From CAWINH01 sp963837425 (GTDB taxonomy: Bacteria > Chloroflexota > Limnocylindria > QHBO01), in NCBI GenBank assembly GCA_963837425.1, contig CAWINH010000009.1, positions 1 to 64,000 of the forward strand: a stretch of DNA of 64,000 bases, written 5' to 3'. Of the stretch, positions 1 to 9,519 are shown in pieces (the first letter of the stretch is position 1; each line of letters starts with the position of its first letter). The notes under the pieces were generated by a model, which searched no databases, was not told the origin of the DNA, and saw only the letters and a list, made by a program, of their open reading frames with translations. Position numbers and translations under genes: made by a program.

Positions 1-578
1 GTCCCGCGCCTGACCTCGGCGTACCGGTGGCAGTCGACGAGGTGGTCGTTCACCAGGCCGGCCGATTGCATGAGGGCGTAGACGATCACCGGACCCACGA
101 AGCGGAACCCGCGCGCCCGCAGGTCACGTGAGATCGCCCGCGACTGGTCCGTCTCGGCGGGTACCTCGGCGGGCGTTCGCCAGCGGTTCTGGATGGCGTC
201 TCCGTCCACGAAGCCCCACAGGTGATCGCCAAAGCGGATGCCGGCCTCCGTCAGCGCGACGATGGCCCGCGCGTTGCCGACGGTCGCGGTGACCTTGGCG
301 CGGTTGCGAACGATCCCGGGGTCGGCGAGCAGCCGGTCGACGTCGGCGGGCCCGTACGCCGCAATCCGCTCCACGTCCCAGCCACCGAAAACACGCCGGT
401 ACGCGGCCCGCTTGCGGAGGACGGTGATCCAGGCCAGCCCCGCCTGCGCACCCTCCAGGGTCAGCAGCTCGAAGAGGCGCCGCTCGTCGTGGACGGGGAG
501 GCCCCACTCGTCGTCGTGGTAGGCGATCATCACGGGGTCGCTTCCGGCCCAGCTGCAGCGGATCGGCTCGGCGGTCAC
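1..578 (-). CDS. tag: DNA-3-methyladenine glycosylase I (3' end outside window)
   Basis: Base-excision repair enzyme that removes 3-methyladenine from alkylated DNA in the cytoplasm. Reading the minus strand from a GTG at 578 gives a Tag-type N-terminus with Cys8 (IRCSW) and His21 (AYHDDEWG). The far end has NDHLVDCHR, so the Cys/His zinc-snap ligands of the family are all present. The family core WITVLRKRAAYRRVF is also visible. About 192 codons fall inside the window and only the last few residues are missing. The gene is divergent from the peptidase at 611. Family assignment is firm; the exact GTG start is inferred. Confidence 0.9.
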   Translation of the reverse strand, partial: MTAEPIRCSWAGSDPVMIAYHDDEWGLPVHDERRLFELLTLEGAQAGLAWITVLRKRAAYRRVFGGWDVERIAAYGPADVDRLLADPGIVRNRAKVTATVGNARAIVALTEAGIRFGDHLWGFVDGDAIQNRWRTPAEVPAETDQSRAISRDLRARGFRFVGPVIVYALMQSAGLVNDHLVDCHRYAEVRRG

Positions 579-610
579 ACCCGACAGCCTACCCGCACCA
601 CCGACGTGCG

Positions 611-1744
611 ATGATCGCCGTCATGCGCGCGCGTGACCTCGGCATCGTCATCGGGGAGCTGCCCCCAGGACCTCGCAACGCGATCAGCGACGTGCGCGGC
701 GTTCGCGTCGGGCACGCCACGCTGATCAGCGGTGACGGCCCCCTCGTCGTCGGACGCGGTCCGGTTCGCACCGGGGTCACGGTCATCGTTCCCCACGACG
801 GGCCGACGGGCGAGGCACTCTACGCGGGCAGCCACGTGCTGAACGGCAACGGCGAGGTCACCGGGCTCGCCTGGCTCGCCGAGTCCGGCCTGCTCACGTC
901 GCCCATCGGCCTGACGAACACGAACAGCGTCGGGGTCGTCCACGACGCCCTGATCGCCTGGCATGTCGCCGCGCGCGCCGACGAGCCGCTGCACTGGTCG
1001 CTCCCGGTGGTCGGCGAGACGTGGGATGGGTATCTCAACGACATCCGCGGACAGCACGTCCGCGCCGAGCACGTGACCGCCGCGCTCGCCTCCGCCTCGG
1101 CCGACGTCGCCGAGGGAAACGTCGGGGGCGGGACGGGGATGAAGGCCTTCGGCTTCAAGGCGGGGATCGGCACCGCGTCGCGGGTCGTCCCGGCCGGCGC
1201 GGGCGGCCACACGGTCGGGGTCCTCGTGCAGGCCAACCACGGGCGCCGCCCGCGGCTGCGGATCGACGGGGTACCGGTCGGCCGCGAGATCGGCCTCGAC
1301 CTCGTGCCCTGGCCGGACGCACCGGCCGAGCCGGGGACCTCCGGCGACGGGGGCTCGATCATCGGCGTGGTGGCCACCGACGCGCCGCTCCTCCCGCACC
1401 AGTGTCGCCGCCTCGCCCAGCGTGCGTCCCTGGGGGCGGCGATGATGGGTGCCGCCGGCGAGAACGACTCGGGAGACTTCTTCCTGGCCTTCGCGACCGG
1501 CAACCGCGGCCTGGAGGGTGACGAGGCGGCGCCCGGCCTCGGCGCCTCGCGGAGCGTCACGACCCTGAACGACGAGCTGATCGACGAGCTCTTCTACGCA
1601 GTGATCGAGGCCACCGAGGAGGCGGTCGTCAACGCGCTCGTCGCCGCCGGGACGATGACCGGCCGCGACGGGATCACGGCGCACGCCATCCCCCACGACC
1701 TGCTGTGCTCGGCGATGGAACGCTACGGACGGCTCCGCAGCTAG
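611..1744 (+). CDS. P1 (S58) family aminopeptidase, DmpA/BapA type
   Basis: Predicted N-terminal-nucleophile aminopeptidase of the DmpA/BapA family, which cleaves N-terminal (often D- or beta-) residues after self-processing. Seen here: the family N-terminus with ISDVRGVRVGHATL, the GGGTGMKAFGFKAGIG stretch, and NDSGDFFLAFATGN near residue 286. The Ser in that last motif is the expected nucleophile exposed by autocleavage. Length (377 aa) fits the family. An in-frame ATG at 623 is an equally possible start. The gene ends tail-to-tail with threonine synthase, and the two stop codons share four bases. The natural substrate cannot be read from sequence. Confidence 0.88.
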   Translation: MIAVMRARDLGIVIGELPPGPRNAISDVRGVRVGHATLISGDGPLVVGRGPVRTGVTVIVPHDGPTGEALYAGSHVLNGNGEVTGLAWLAESGLLTSPIGLTNTNSVGVVHDALIAWHVAARADEPLHWSLPVVGETWDGYLNDIRGQHVRAEHVTAALASASADVAEGNVGGGTGMKAFGFKAGIGTASRVVPAGAGGHTVGVLVQANHGRRPRLRIDGVPVGREIGLDLVPWPDAPAEPGTSGDGGSIIGVVATDAPLLPHQCRRLAQRASLGAAMMGAAGENDSGDFFLAFATGNRGLEGDEAAPGLGASRSVTTLNDELIDELFYAVIEATEEAVVNALVAAGTMTGRDGITAHAIPHDLLCSAMERYGRLRS

Positions 1745-2802
1745 ATCCGCATCGCGTCGCGGATGGAGCTCACGTCCGGTGGGATCGGGATCAGGGTCCC
1801 CTCCTCGGCCGGGACCGCATCGGGATCTTTGAGGCCGTGGCCGGTCAGGATGCAGACGACGGTCTGCGCCCGGTCCAGCCGTCCCTCGCGGACCAGTCGC
1901 GCCACCCCGGCCACGCCGGTGGCCGATGCCGGCTCGCAGAAGATCCCCTCGTCCCTTGCGATCCGGGCCTGCATGTCGAGGATCTCCGCGTCATCGACCG
2001 CCTCGATGAGGCCGCCCGACTCGTCGCGGGCCGCAACGGCTCCCTCCCAGGAGGCGGGCCGCCCGATTCGGATGGCGGTCGCCACCGTCTCCGGCTCGTC
2101 GACCGGCGCACCGCGCACGAGCGGCGCCGCGCCCGCAGCCTGGAAGCCGAGCATCCGAGGTCGCGCGCCACCCGGTGTCCGGCCCGCCTCCGCGTAGCGC
2201 ACGAAGCCTCGCCAGCAGGCGGTGATGTTGCCGGCGTTCCCCACCGGCAGGCCCACCGCGTCCGGTGATCCGCCCAGCTCATCCACGATCTCGAAGGCCA
2301 CGGTCTGCTGTCCGAGCAGTCGGTCCGGGTTGACGCTGTTCACGACGACTGCCACGCCCTCGTCGCCGAGGCGCCGCACGGCGGTCAGGGCGGCGTCGAA
2401 GTTGCCGTCGATCATCACCAGCCGCGCACCGGCGGCCAGCGCCTGGGCCAGCTTGCCGCGCGCAACCTTGCCGGCCGGGAGGATCACGAAGCAGGGGATC
2501 CCCGCCGCCGCCGCGTAGGCCGCCGCGGAGGCCGCCGTATTGCCGGTCGACGCACACACCACGGCCCGCGCGCCCGCGTTCGCCGCGCGGTTCACGGCGA
2601 GGACCATCCCGCGGTCCTTGAAGCTGCCCGTCGGGTTCGTGCCCTCGAACTTCAGGAACAGCCGATCGATTCCCAGCCCGGTTCCCAGCCGGCGCGCGTG
2701 GAGCAGCGGCGAGCCACCCTCACCGAGGCTCACCGGCAGGGATTCGCCCGGCTCGGCGACGAGGTCGCGATAGCGCTCGAGCAGCGGCCGAGGGGACGAC
2801 AT
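1741..2802 (-). CDS. thrC: Threonine synthase
   Basis: PLP-dependent enzyme converting O-phosphohomoserine to threonine. The start is set at the ATG at 2802 because threonine-synthase homology begins there (MSSPRPLLERYRDL); the frame stays open far upstream without homology. The PLP-lysine motif NPTGSFKDRGM, the phosphate/Ser loop ASTGNTAASAAAY and PVGNAGNITA are all present, in a 353-aa product typical of the short class. Divergent from the acyl-CoA synthetase at 2878 across about 75 bp that must hold both promoters. Confidence 0.93.
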   Translation of the reverse strand: MSSPRPLLERYRDLVAEPGESLPVSLGEGGSPLLHARRLGTGLGIDRLFLKFEGTNPTGSFKDRGMVLAVNRAANAGARAVVCASTGNTAASAAAYAAAAGIPCFVILPAGKVARGKLAQALAAGARLVMIDGNFDAALTAVRRLGDEGVAVVVNSVNPDRLLGQQTVAFEIVDELGGSPDAVGLPVGNAGNITACWRGFVRYAEAGRTPGGARPRMLGFQAAGAAPLVRGAPVDEPETVATAIRIGRPASWEGAVAARDESGGLIEAVDDAEILDMQARIARDEGIFCEPASATGVAGVARLVREGRLDRAQTVVCILTGHGLKDPDAVPAEEGTLIPIPPDVSSIRDAMRI

Positions 2803-2877
2803 GGACCCAGTATCGCCGGTGCGTGCACTCCGGGCGTATGCTCGGTGCGCGGAGCCCCGTCGCAGGAGGTAACGATC

Positions 2878-4449
2878 GTGCGCGTCCCTTTGAGCGTCCT
2901 CGAGTTCCGAGACCGCGCCGCCGCCTTCTACGGCGACGTGGAGGCCGTCATCGACGGCGAGAAGCGATTCACCTACGCCGGGTACGCAGAGCGAACACAT
3001 CGGCTCGCGAATGCGCTGCGCGACATGGGAATCGCGTCGGGCGATCGGGTCAGCTTCATGAGCTACAACAGCCACCAGCTGCTGGAGGCCTACTACGGCG
3101 TGCTGGAGGCCGGCGCCGTGCTCAATCCGCTGAACGTGCGGCTGGCGCCGCCCGAGATCGGCTACATCCTGGGCCACGCCGGCTCGCGGGTCGTCTTCTA
3201 CCACGCCGATTTCGAGCCGATGGTGGCGGCGCTCCGCCCGTCTCTGCCGGCCGAGATCCGCTGGGTCCCGATGGAGGGCCCCGCCGACGAGTACGAGGGC
3301 CTGCTCGCATCGGCCTCTGCCGACTACACGGCGCCGGAGGTCGACGAGGACTCGATGGCGGAGCTGTTCTACACCTCGGGGACCACCGGGCGGCCGAAGG
3401 GAGTGGCGCTCACCCACCGCAACCTCCATCTCCATGCGATCTACGCCGCGATCGTGCTGCGGATCAGCGACGCCGACACGATCCTCCACGTCGTCCCGCT
3501 CTTCCACGTGAACGGCTGGGGCGCGCCGCACTGGATGACCCTGGCCGGGGGCCGGCACGTCATGCTTCGGAAGTTCGACCCCGGGGAGCTGCTGCGCCTG
3601 CTCGAGGTGGAGCGCGTCACGCACCTCCTCGGCGTGCCGACGATCTTCAACGCCCTCGTCAACCATCCCGATCACGGCACCCGGGACCTGTCCAGCCTCA
3701 AGGAGGCGATCATCGGTGGCGCTCCAGCCTCGCCGACTCTCGTGGACGCGATCGAGCGCGAGCTCGGGTGCACCGCGATCGTCGGCTACGGCCTGTCCGA
3801 GACGACCCCGGTGCTGGCCATCGCCCGGCCGCGTCCGCACCTGACCGCGGCCGAGCCGCCGGAGATGGCCGCCAACCGCAAGGCGATGACCGGCTACGCC
3901 ATGGCCGGGGCTGCGCTTCGGGTCGTCGACAACGACGGGAACGACGTCCGGCCCGATGGTGAGCAGATCGGCGAGATCGTGGTTCGCTCCAACGTCGTGA
4001 TGGAGGGCTACTACCACGACCCACAGGCCACGGCCGAGAAGATCCGGGACGGCTGGTTCCACACCGGCGACATGGCGGTCATCGACGAGGTCGGCTACAT
4101 CACGATCAAGGATCGCTCCAAGGACATCATCATCTCGGGCGGCGAGAACATCAGCTCGGTCGAGATCGAGAACGCCATCGGCAGCCATCCGGCGGTCCTT
4201 GAGTGCGCGGTGGTCGCCGCCCCGGACGAGCGCTGGGGCGAGGTTCCGGTGGCGATGGTTGTCGCCAAGGAGGGAGCAGCCCCGACGGCCGACGAGCTTC
4301 GGGAGCACGTCCGCTCCCAGCTCGCAGCCTTCAAGGTGCCGCGCGACATCGAGTTCCGGGAGTCACTGCCGAAGGGCGGGACCGGCAAGATCCTCAAGGC
4401 CGAGCTGCGCGAGCCGTTCTGGGAGGGACACGAGAAGCGGGTCAACTGA
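2878..4449 (+). CDS. Acyl-CoA synthetase (AMP-binding, fatty-acid/aryl-CoA ligase type)
   Basis: Adenylate-forming ligase that activates a carboxylate as acyl-AMP and then acyl-CoA. A GTG start at 2878 is chosen because a strong Shine-Dalgarno (aggagg, 2864-2869) sits 8 nt upstream; the frame is open further 5' only as an overlap with thrC. Motifs in order: P-loop-like TSGTTGRPKG near residue 166, YGLSETTP near 302, GWFHTGD near 391, the hinge DRSKDIIISGGENIS, and the C-terminal catalytic Lys in GGTGKILK near 504. The 523-aa length matches medium/long-chain acyl-CoA synthetases. Chain-length preference is unknown. Confidence 0.9.
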   Translation: MRVPLSVLEFRDRAAAFYGDVEAVIDGEKRFTYAGYAERTHRLANALRDMGIASGDRVSFMSYNSHQLLEAYYGVLEAGAVLNPLNVRLAPPEIGYILGHAGSRVVFYHADFEPMVAALRPSLPAEIRWVPMEGPADEYEGLLASASADYTAPEVDEDSMAELFYTSGTTGRPKGVALTHRNLHLHAIYAAIVLRISDADTILHVVPLFHVNGWGAPHWMTLAGGRHVMLRKFDPGELLRLLEVERVTHLLGVPTIFNALVNHPDHGTRDLSSLKEAIIGGAPASPTLVDAIERELGCTAIVGYGLSETTPVLAIARPRPHLTAAEPPEMAANRKAMTGYAMAGAALRVVDNDGNDVRPDGEQIGEIVVRSNVVMEGYYHDPQATAEKIRDGWFHTGDMAVIDEVGYITIKDRSKDIIISGGENISSVEIENAIGSHPAVLECAVVAAPDERWGEVPVAMVVAKEGAAPTADELREHVRSQLAAFKVPRDIEFRESLPKGGTGKILKAELREPFWEGHEKRVN

Positions 4450-4452
4450 CGC

Positions 4453-7400
4453 TCAGGACGTCAGCGCCTCGGTGACGATCCGCGTCTGCTCGACGAGGTG
4501 CGCGGCCGGGTAACCCTCGGCCGGCCGCGAGCGCTCGGGACGGCTGATGTCGCCGAGCGGGACCCGGAACGGCACGAGGTGCCGGATCTTCGGCAGCACG
4601 AACTTCCGCGCGCCCATGTTCCGCGGCTCCTCCTGGACCCAGGAGACCTTCTCCGCCTTCTGGTAACGCGCGAGCAGCGCTCCGAGCTCGTCGGATGGGA
4701 AGGGGTAGAGCCGCTCGACGCGCACCACGGCGACCTCGGGATGCTGATCACGCAGCTCGGAGGTGACGATGTCGTAGTAGACCTTGCCGGCGCACAGGAT
4801 GACGCGGCGCACCGATTCGGGATCCGTGGCCCGCGTGCGGGGGTCATCCAGGACCGATGCGAAGGCGCCACCCGTCAGCTCGGCCAGGCTGGACGCCGCC
4901 TCGGGCAGCCGCAACAGCGACTTCGGAGTCATCACCACCATCGGCCGCATGTCGGCGTGCTTGGCCTGCCGGCGAAGGAGGTGGAAGTACTGCGCCGGCG
5001 TCGTCGGGTAGATGACCCGGATGTTGCCCTCCGCGCCGAGCGCCAGGAAGCGTTCGAGGCGCGCCGAGGAATGCTCCGGCCCGGAGCCCTCGTAGCCATG
5101 GGGCAGCAGCAGGGTGAGCCGTGAGGTCTGCCGCCACTTCGCGAGCCCGGCGATGATGAACTGGTCGACGATGATCTCGGCCCCGTTCACGAAGTCGCCG
5201 TACTGCGCCTCCCACAGCACGAGCGCCCCGGGGGCGGTGGCAGCGTACCCGTACTCGAAGCCAAGGCACGCGTACTCGGAGAGCGGGCTGTTGTGGAGCT
5301 CGAAGCTGGCGCGGGCGCGGCGTAGATGCTGGATCGGGGTGTATGGGCGACCACTGCGCGCGTCGAACAGGCTCTGGTGGCGCTGGCTGAACGTGCCGCG
5401 ACCGGTGTCCTGGCCGGTGAGGCGCACCGGAATCCCCTCGGTCAACAGGCTGGCGAACGCGAGGGATTCGGCCTGCGCCCACTCGATCGCCGGCTCGACG
5501 CTCTCGAGCGCCGCGCGGCGGCGGTCGAGCTGCCGCACCAGCTTCGGGTTGACCTCGATCTCCTCCGGCCAGGTGAGCAGCTCCTCGTTCAACCGACGCA
5601 GCGTCCCCTCGTCGACGGCGGTGCGCGGCTCCGGCGCCTCCTCGGTCTCGATCGCCTCGTCACCACGGTCGAGCTGTGGCGCGGCGTGCCGGGCGCGCAG
5701 CGCCCGCTGGCGGTCGGTCAGCTCCTGGGTCATTGCCGCCGAGACGGCGTCGATCTCATCCCGGCTGAGGACCCCGGCACGCACGAGGTCGCCCGCATAC
5801 AGCTCGGCAACCGAGGCGTGGTCCGCGATCGCCGCGTACATCCGCGGCTGCGTGTACGACGGCTCGTCGCCCTCGTTGTGCCCGTAGCGCCTATAGCCGA
5901 CGACGTCGATCACCACGTCGCCGCCGAAGCGCCGGCGGTAGGTCATCGCCAGGCGCGCCGCGGCCAGGCACGCCTCGGGGTCATCGGCATTGACGTGGAC
6001 GATCGGCACGTCGAATCCCTTGGCCAGGTCGCTGGAGTAAACGGTCGAACGACCCTCCTGGGGGCCGGTCGTGAAGCCGACCTGGTTGTTGGCGATGATG
6101 TGGATCGTCCCGCCGGTGCTGTAGCCGGCGAGGCGTGCCATGTTGAACGTCTCGGCCACGACCCCCTGGGCCGCGAACGCAGCGTCGCCGTGAATCAGGA
6201 TCGGGAGCGTATGGTTGTGATCCGCCCGGGCGATCGGTCCGGAACGGTCGGTCTGCTGGGCCCGGGCATGCCCCTCGACGACCGGGTTCACCGCCTCGAG
6301 GTGGCTCGGATTCGGCGCGAGCGTGACCCGGATCTCGTGCCCGTCAGGGGTCGTATACGTTCCCTCCGCGCCGAGGTGGTACTTCACGTCATCCGATCCG
6401 CCCTTCATCGCGGGCGCTTCGCTGCCGCCCCTCCCGGCCTCGAACTCGCTGAGGACGGCGTCGTAGCCGATGCCCACGATGTGCGCGAGCACGTTGAGCC
6501 GTCCCCGGTGCGCCATCCCGATGACCGCATTCAGCGTCCCCGCCTCGCCGGCATCGGCGAGGATGCGGTCGAGCATCGGGACCATGGCGTCGAGACCCTC
6601 GATGCTGAACCGCTTCTGCCCGAGATACGCCTTGTGCAGGAAGCGCTCGAGGCCCGCCACCTGGGTGAGCCGGCCGAGCAGCGCCCGCTGCTCGTCGGGG
6701 GTCGGTGGCTGCCGGTGCGCGCCGGACTCGATGACCTGTCGCAGCCAGACCCGCTCCTCGTGCGAGGCGATGTGCTCCACCTCGTAGGCGATCGACCCGC
6801 AATACGTGGCCTGCAGGTTGGGGAGCGCCTCGGCCAGGGTCGCGCCGGGGACGTCGACCCGCAGCAGGTCGGCCGGGATGGCCGCCATCACCTCCGGGGT
6901 GAGGCCCAGCGGCTCGGGGTCGAGGGCCGGGTCGCCGAGCGGCTCGCTGCCGAGCGGATCGAGCCTCGCCGCCAGGTGCCCGAAGGAGCGATAGGCGCGC
7001 ACCAGCGCGACGGCGGCGGCGATGGCACGCAGGTCCTCGGCCGAACCGAGCGCGGTGCGCTGCTCCGGATCGGCGGCGGCCGGCAAGGGCGCGGCCATGG
7101 CACCCAGCGACGCGAAAAGCTCCTCGTAGAAGCCATCGTCGCCGCGCAGCAGCCCCTCGATGCGGCGGAGGAAGGCGCCGGACTCGGCACCCTGGATGAT
7201 GCGGTGGTCGTACGTCGAGCTGATCGTCATCACCCGCTGCGCCCCGACGTCGCGGATCGCACCGGTGGCCACGATCGTTCCCTGCCCCGGCATGAGCCGC
7301 GGGACCGACGCAGTCGTCCCCAGCGTGCCCGGGTTGGTGAGGGTGATCGTGGCGCCCGAGAAGTCGTCAGGGGAGAGGCGGTTGCTGCGCGCGCCGGCGA

Positions 7401-8028
7401 CGAGCTCCTCGTAGCGGGCATGGAAGCCCGCGAAGTCCAGGTCGTCCGCGCCCTTGATGACCGGCACCACCAGGAAGTGGGCGCCGCCGGCCCGTTCGAC
7501 GTCCACCGCCAGGCCCAGCCCGATGGCGCCGGGGTCGACCCGATAGGCGGCGCCATCGGCCTCGAGGTAGGCGTGTGACATCGACCGCTGCTCGGTGGCG
7601 GCCTGCACGATCGCCCACCCGATGAGGTGCGTGAAGCTCAGCTTGCGTGGCGCGATCCGGGCGTTGAGCTCTCGCCTCCGCGCCTCGAGCACGGAAACGT
7701 CGACGTCGCGGAAGCTCGTGGCGGTCGGGACCGACAGGGAGCCGGTCATGTTCGAGGCCAGGCGCGCCGCCGGGCCGCTGATCGGCGTTGCCCCGGGTGG
7801 AAGCCCCGTGGAGGCCGACTGCCGCCCATCGCCGCCCGCCCGCTCCGGGGCCGGCTCGCGGACCGGCTCAAACCCGGATTGGCCAGAATCGAAGAGGCGT
7901 CGCCACTCGGGCTCGACACTGGCCGGGTCGTGCCGGTACTGCTCGTAGAGCTCGGCGAGATACCCTGCGTTCACGCTGTCCAGCGCGCGGGCCACGCGCG
8001 GGGACGCCTCCGGATCCGACGATGCCAT
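4453..8028 (-). CDS. kgd: Multifunctional 2-oxoglutarate decarboxylase/dehydrogenase (E2-E1 fusion)
   Basis: TCA-cycle enzyme of 1191 aa combining an acyltransferase (E2-like) core lacking a lipoyl domain with a thiamine-diphosphate E1 of the 2-oxoglutarate dehydrogenase type. The N-terminal 40 residues resemble the E1o/SucB-binding helix (NAGYLAELYEQY). A low-complexity linker follows, then an E2 core whose active-site region reads TYDHRIIQGAESG, then the E1 domain with GMAHRGRLNVLAHI and HGDAAFAAQGVVAETF. This architecture is known from Actinobacteria (Kgd/SucA) and also found in Chloroflexi. No separate sucB or lpd is in the window. It is tail-to-tail with the acyl-CoA synthetase. Confidence 0.94.
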   Translation of the reverse strand: MASSDPEASPRVARALDSVNAGYLAELYEQYRHDPASVEPEWRRLFDSGQSGFEPVREPAPERAGGDGRQSASTGLPPGATPISGPAARLASNMTGSLSVPTATSFRDVDVSVLEARRRELNARIAPRKLSFTHLIGWAIVQAATEQRSMSHAYLEADGAAYRVDPGAIGLGLAVDVERAGGAHFLVVPVIKGADDLDFAGFHARYEELVAGARSNRLSPDDFSGATITLTNPGTLGTTASVPRLMPGQGTIVATGAIRDVGAQRVMTISSTYDHRIIQGAESGAFLRRIEGLLRGDDGFYEELFASLGAMAAPLPAAADPEQRTALGSAEDLRAIAAAVALVRAYRSFGHLAARLDPLGSEPLGDPALDPEPLGLTPEVMAAIPADLLRVDVPGATLAEALPNLQATYCGSIAYEVEHIASHEERVWLRQVIESGAHRQPPTPDEQRALLGRLTQVAGLERFLHKAYLGQKRFSIEGLDAMVPMLDRILADAGEAGTLNAVIGMAHRGRLNVLAHIVGIGYDAVLSEFEAGRGGSEAPAMKGGSDDVKYHLGAEGTYTTPDGHEIRVTLAPNPSHLEAVNPVVEGHARAQQTDRSGPIARADHNHTLPILIHGDAAFAAQGVVAETFNMARLAGYSTGGTIHIIANNQVGFTTGPQEGRSTVYSSDLAKGFDVPIVHVNADDPEACLAAARLAMTYRRRFGGDVVIDVVGYRRYGHNEGDEPSYTQPRMYAAIADHASVAELYAGDLVRAGVLSRDEIDAVSAAMTQELTDRQRALRARHAAPQLDRGDEAIETEEAPEPRTAVDEGTLRRLNEELLTWPEEIEVNPKLVRQLDRRRAALESVEPAIEWAQAESLAFASLLTEGIPVRLTGQDTGRGTFSQRHQSLFDARSGRPYTPIQHLRRARASFELHNSPLSEYACLGFEYGYAATAPGALVLWEAQYGDFVNGAEIIVDQFIIAGLAKWRQTSRLTLLLPHGYEGSGPEHSSARLERFLALGAEGNIRVIYPTTPAQYFHLLRRQAKHADMRPMVVMTPKSLLRLPEAASSLAELTGGAFASVLDDPRTRATDPESVRRVILCAGKVYYDIVTSELRDQHPEVAVVRVERLYPFPSDELGALLARYQKAEKVSWVQEEPRNMGARKFVLPKIRHLVPFRVPLGDISRPERSRPAEGYPAAHLVEQTRIVTEALTS

Positions 8029-8078
8029 CTCGCCCCGTAGGATACGGTCCCGCGCGCCGGGGGTTCTCCGCGCGCCGA

Positions 8079-8264
8079 TCAGCCGAACGTGAGCTCCACG
8101 ACCGGGCGGCCGCGAACCCGCTCCGCGACCGGTCGAAAGCCGGCGCCGCGAAAGAGATCGAGTGTCCCGGTGTAGGCGTCGCTGTTCGCGATGCGGCGGC
8201 CCCCGGTGTCGACCGGGTCAGGCCAGCGCGGGGGCGTGAGCGGCACCACCGAGACATCGGTCAC
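8079..8264 (-). pseudogene. GNAT acetyltransferase with central deletion
   Basis: A 61-codon frame (GTG at 8264) reads VTDVSVVPLTPPRWPD, which looks like the N-terminus of a GNAT protein. It continues directly into PVDTGGRRIANSDAY and LFRGAGFRPVAERV, the usual C-terminal end of the same family. The central 80-100 residues, with the acetyl-CoA pyrophosphate loop (RGxGxG/A), are missing. The junction is in frame, so this looks like a clean internal deletion. It cannot bind acetyl-CoA as encoded and is best treated as a remnant; a short functional peptide cannot be excluded. Confidence 0.6.
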
Positions 8265-8274
8265 GACTGCGTTG

Positions 8275-8880
8275 CTACTCCGGGTCGTGGATCTCGTCAT
8301 CGGCCGACGAGGTCCATTCCCGCGACGACTGCCCACGCATGAGGCCGCGCACCAGGACCGCCAGCCCCAGGCCAATGACCGCAACCGGAAGCGCCCAGCT
8401 CGGGAAGGGGAAGCGGTTGCCGCTGATGCCGAGCACGCCCTCGAAGAAGACGAACCCGGCCACGAACAGGCCAAGGGCAACCACGATCTGGCCGAATCCG
8501 CCACGCGCCATCTTCGTGTCGCGGCTGCGGGTTCCGTACAGCAGCATGCCCATCCCGCTGCCTCCGGGACCGACGAGCGGCCAGACGTACGCCCAGCTCT
8601 GCCAGTCGTCCGCGGCGTTCTGATAGAGGAGCAGCAGCCCCACGATGCTCACCGTGCTGCCCGCGATCGTCAGGCCCGACCCACGAGCCTGGGTCAGGCC
8701 GAAGGCCATCAGCGCGACTCCGGGCGCCACGACGTACAGCGGCCAGCCGAACCGGGCCAGGTCGACGTTCAGCTGCTCTCCGAGCAGGAACAGGATGCCC
8801 AGGACGATCAGGATCCCGCCCACGATGGCGGTGCCCGACCCTCCACCCCGTCGCGGTGCCCTGGGCTGCACCTCGGTCAT
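8275..8880 (-). CDS. Small polytopic membrane protein (LiaI/DUF5668-like)
   Basis: A 201-aa protein starting at the ATG at 8880 (MTEVQPRAPRRGG), followed by about five or six hydrophobic segments. They include AIVGGILIVLGILFLLGE, which resembles the repeated helices of LiaI/DUF5668 membrane proteins, and ALPVAVIGLGLAVLV near the end. The C-terminus is acidic and cytoplasmic-looking. Function unknown; related proteins often sit beside envelope-stress regulators but none is adjacent here. Only 31 bp separate it from the divergent AhpD-like gene. Confidence 0.72.
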   Translation of the reverse strand: MTEVQPRAPRRGGGSGTAIVGGILIVLGILFLLGEQLNVDLARFGWPLYVVAPGVALMAFGLTQARGSGLTIAGSTVSIVGLLLLYQNAADDWQSWAYVWPLVGPGGSGMGMLLYGTRSRDTKMARGGFGQIVVALGLFVAGFVFFEGVLGISGNRFPFPSWALPVAVIGLGLAVLVRGLMRGQSSREWTSSADDEIHDPE

Positions 8881-8911
8881 GCGCTGATCGTACAGCCCTA
8901 TCCTGTGCGCC

Positions 8912-9511
8912 ATGAGCTGGATCGAGCGCATCGACTACGACGCATCGACGGGCCGCCTTCGACAGGCCTACGACCGGGTGCGCGGCCCGCGCGGCGAGAT
9001 CGACAACATCATGGCCGTGCACTCGCTGCGCCCGCACACCCTCGAGGGGCACATGGCGCTCTACAAGAACGTCCTCCACCACACCGCGAACCGCATCCCG
9101 ACCTGGCAGCTCGAGGCCGTGGGCGTTCACGTCTCTGGGCTCAATCGCTGCGAGTACTGCGTGGAGCACCACTTCGCGGGCCTCACCCGGCTTCTCGCCG
9201 ATGCGGATCGGGCGGCCGCCCTGCGCGCTGCGCTCGTCGCTCGCGACTACGACGCCCTCGAGCCCCGCCTGGCCGCGATGCTCCGCTACGCCGAGCGCCT
9301 CACGCTGGCGCCCGCCGAGGTCACCGAGGGAGATCTCGATGCACTGCGCGACGCGGGCCTGGACGACGGCGAGATCCTCGAGGTGAACCAGGTCGTCGCC
9401 TACTTCGCCTACGCGAATCGCACCGTGCAGGGCCTGGGTGTCACGACACGCGGCGACGTGCTGGGGATGGCCCCCGTCGACTCTGACGACGCCGACTGGC
9501 GCCACGCCTGA
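8912..9511 (+). CDS. Carboxymuconolactone decarboxylase/AhpD-like peroxidase-related protein
   Basis: A 199-aa protein of the AhpD-like all-helical family. The redox/active-site segment reads RCEYCVEHHFAG. The canonical CxxC appears as a single Cys followed by Glu-His-His, with the first Cys three residues earlier (CEYC), so a CxxC pair is present. Family members act as alkylhydroperoxidase partners or gamma-carboxymuconolactone decarboxylases; length and sequence fit the 'peroxidase-related enzyme' subgroup. Substrate unknown. The start is the ATG at 8912. Confidence 0.82.
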   Translation: MSWIERIDYDASTGRLRQAYDRVRGPRGEIDNIMAVHSLRPHTLEGHMALYKNVLHHTANRIPTWQLEAVGVHVSGLNRCEYCVEHHFAGLTRLLADADRAAALRAALVARDYDALEPRLAAMLRYAERLTLAPAEVTEGDLDALRDAGLDDGEILEVNQVVAYFAYANRTVQGLGVTTRGDVLGMAPVDSDDADWRHA

Positions 9512-9519
9512 CGCGCAGG

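Noticed and set aside
5326..7578. Large plus-strand open frame antisense to kgd
   Set aside because: Arg/Asp/Gly-rich composition with no motif; kgd on the other strand is continuous and well conserved, so this is a GC-driven shadow.
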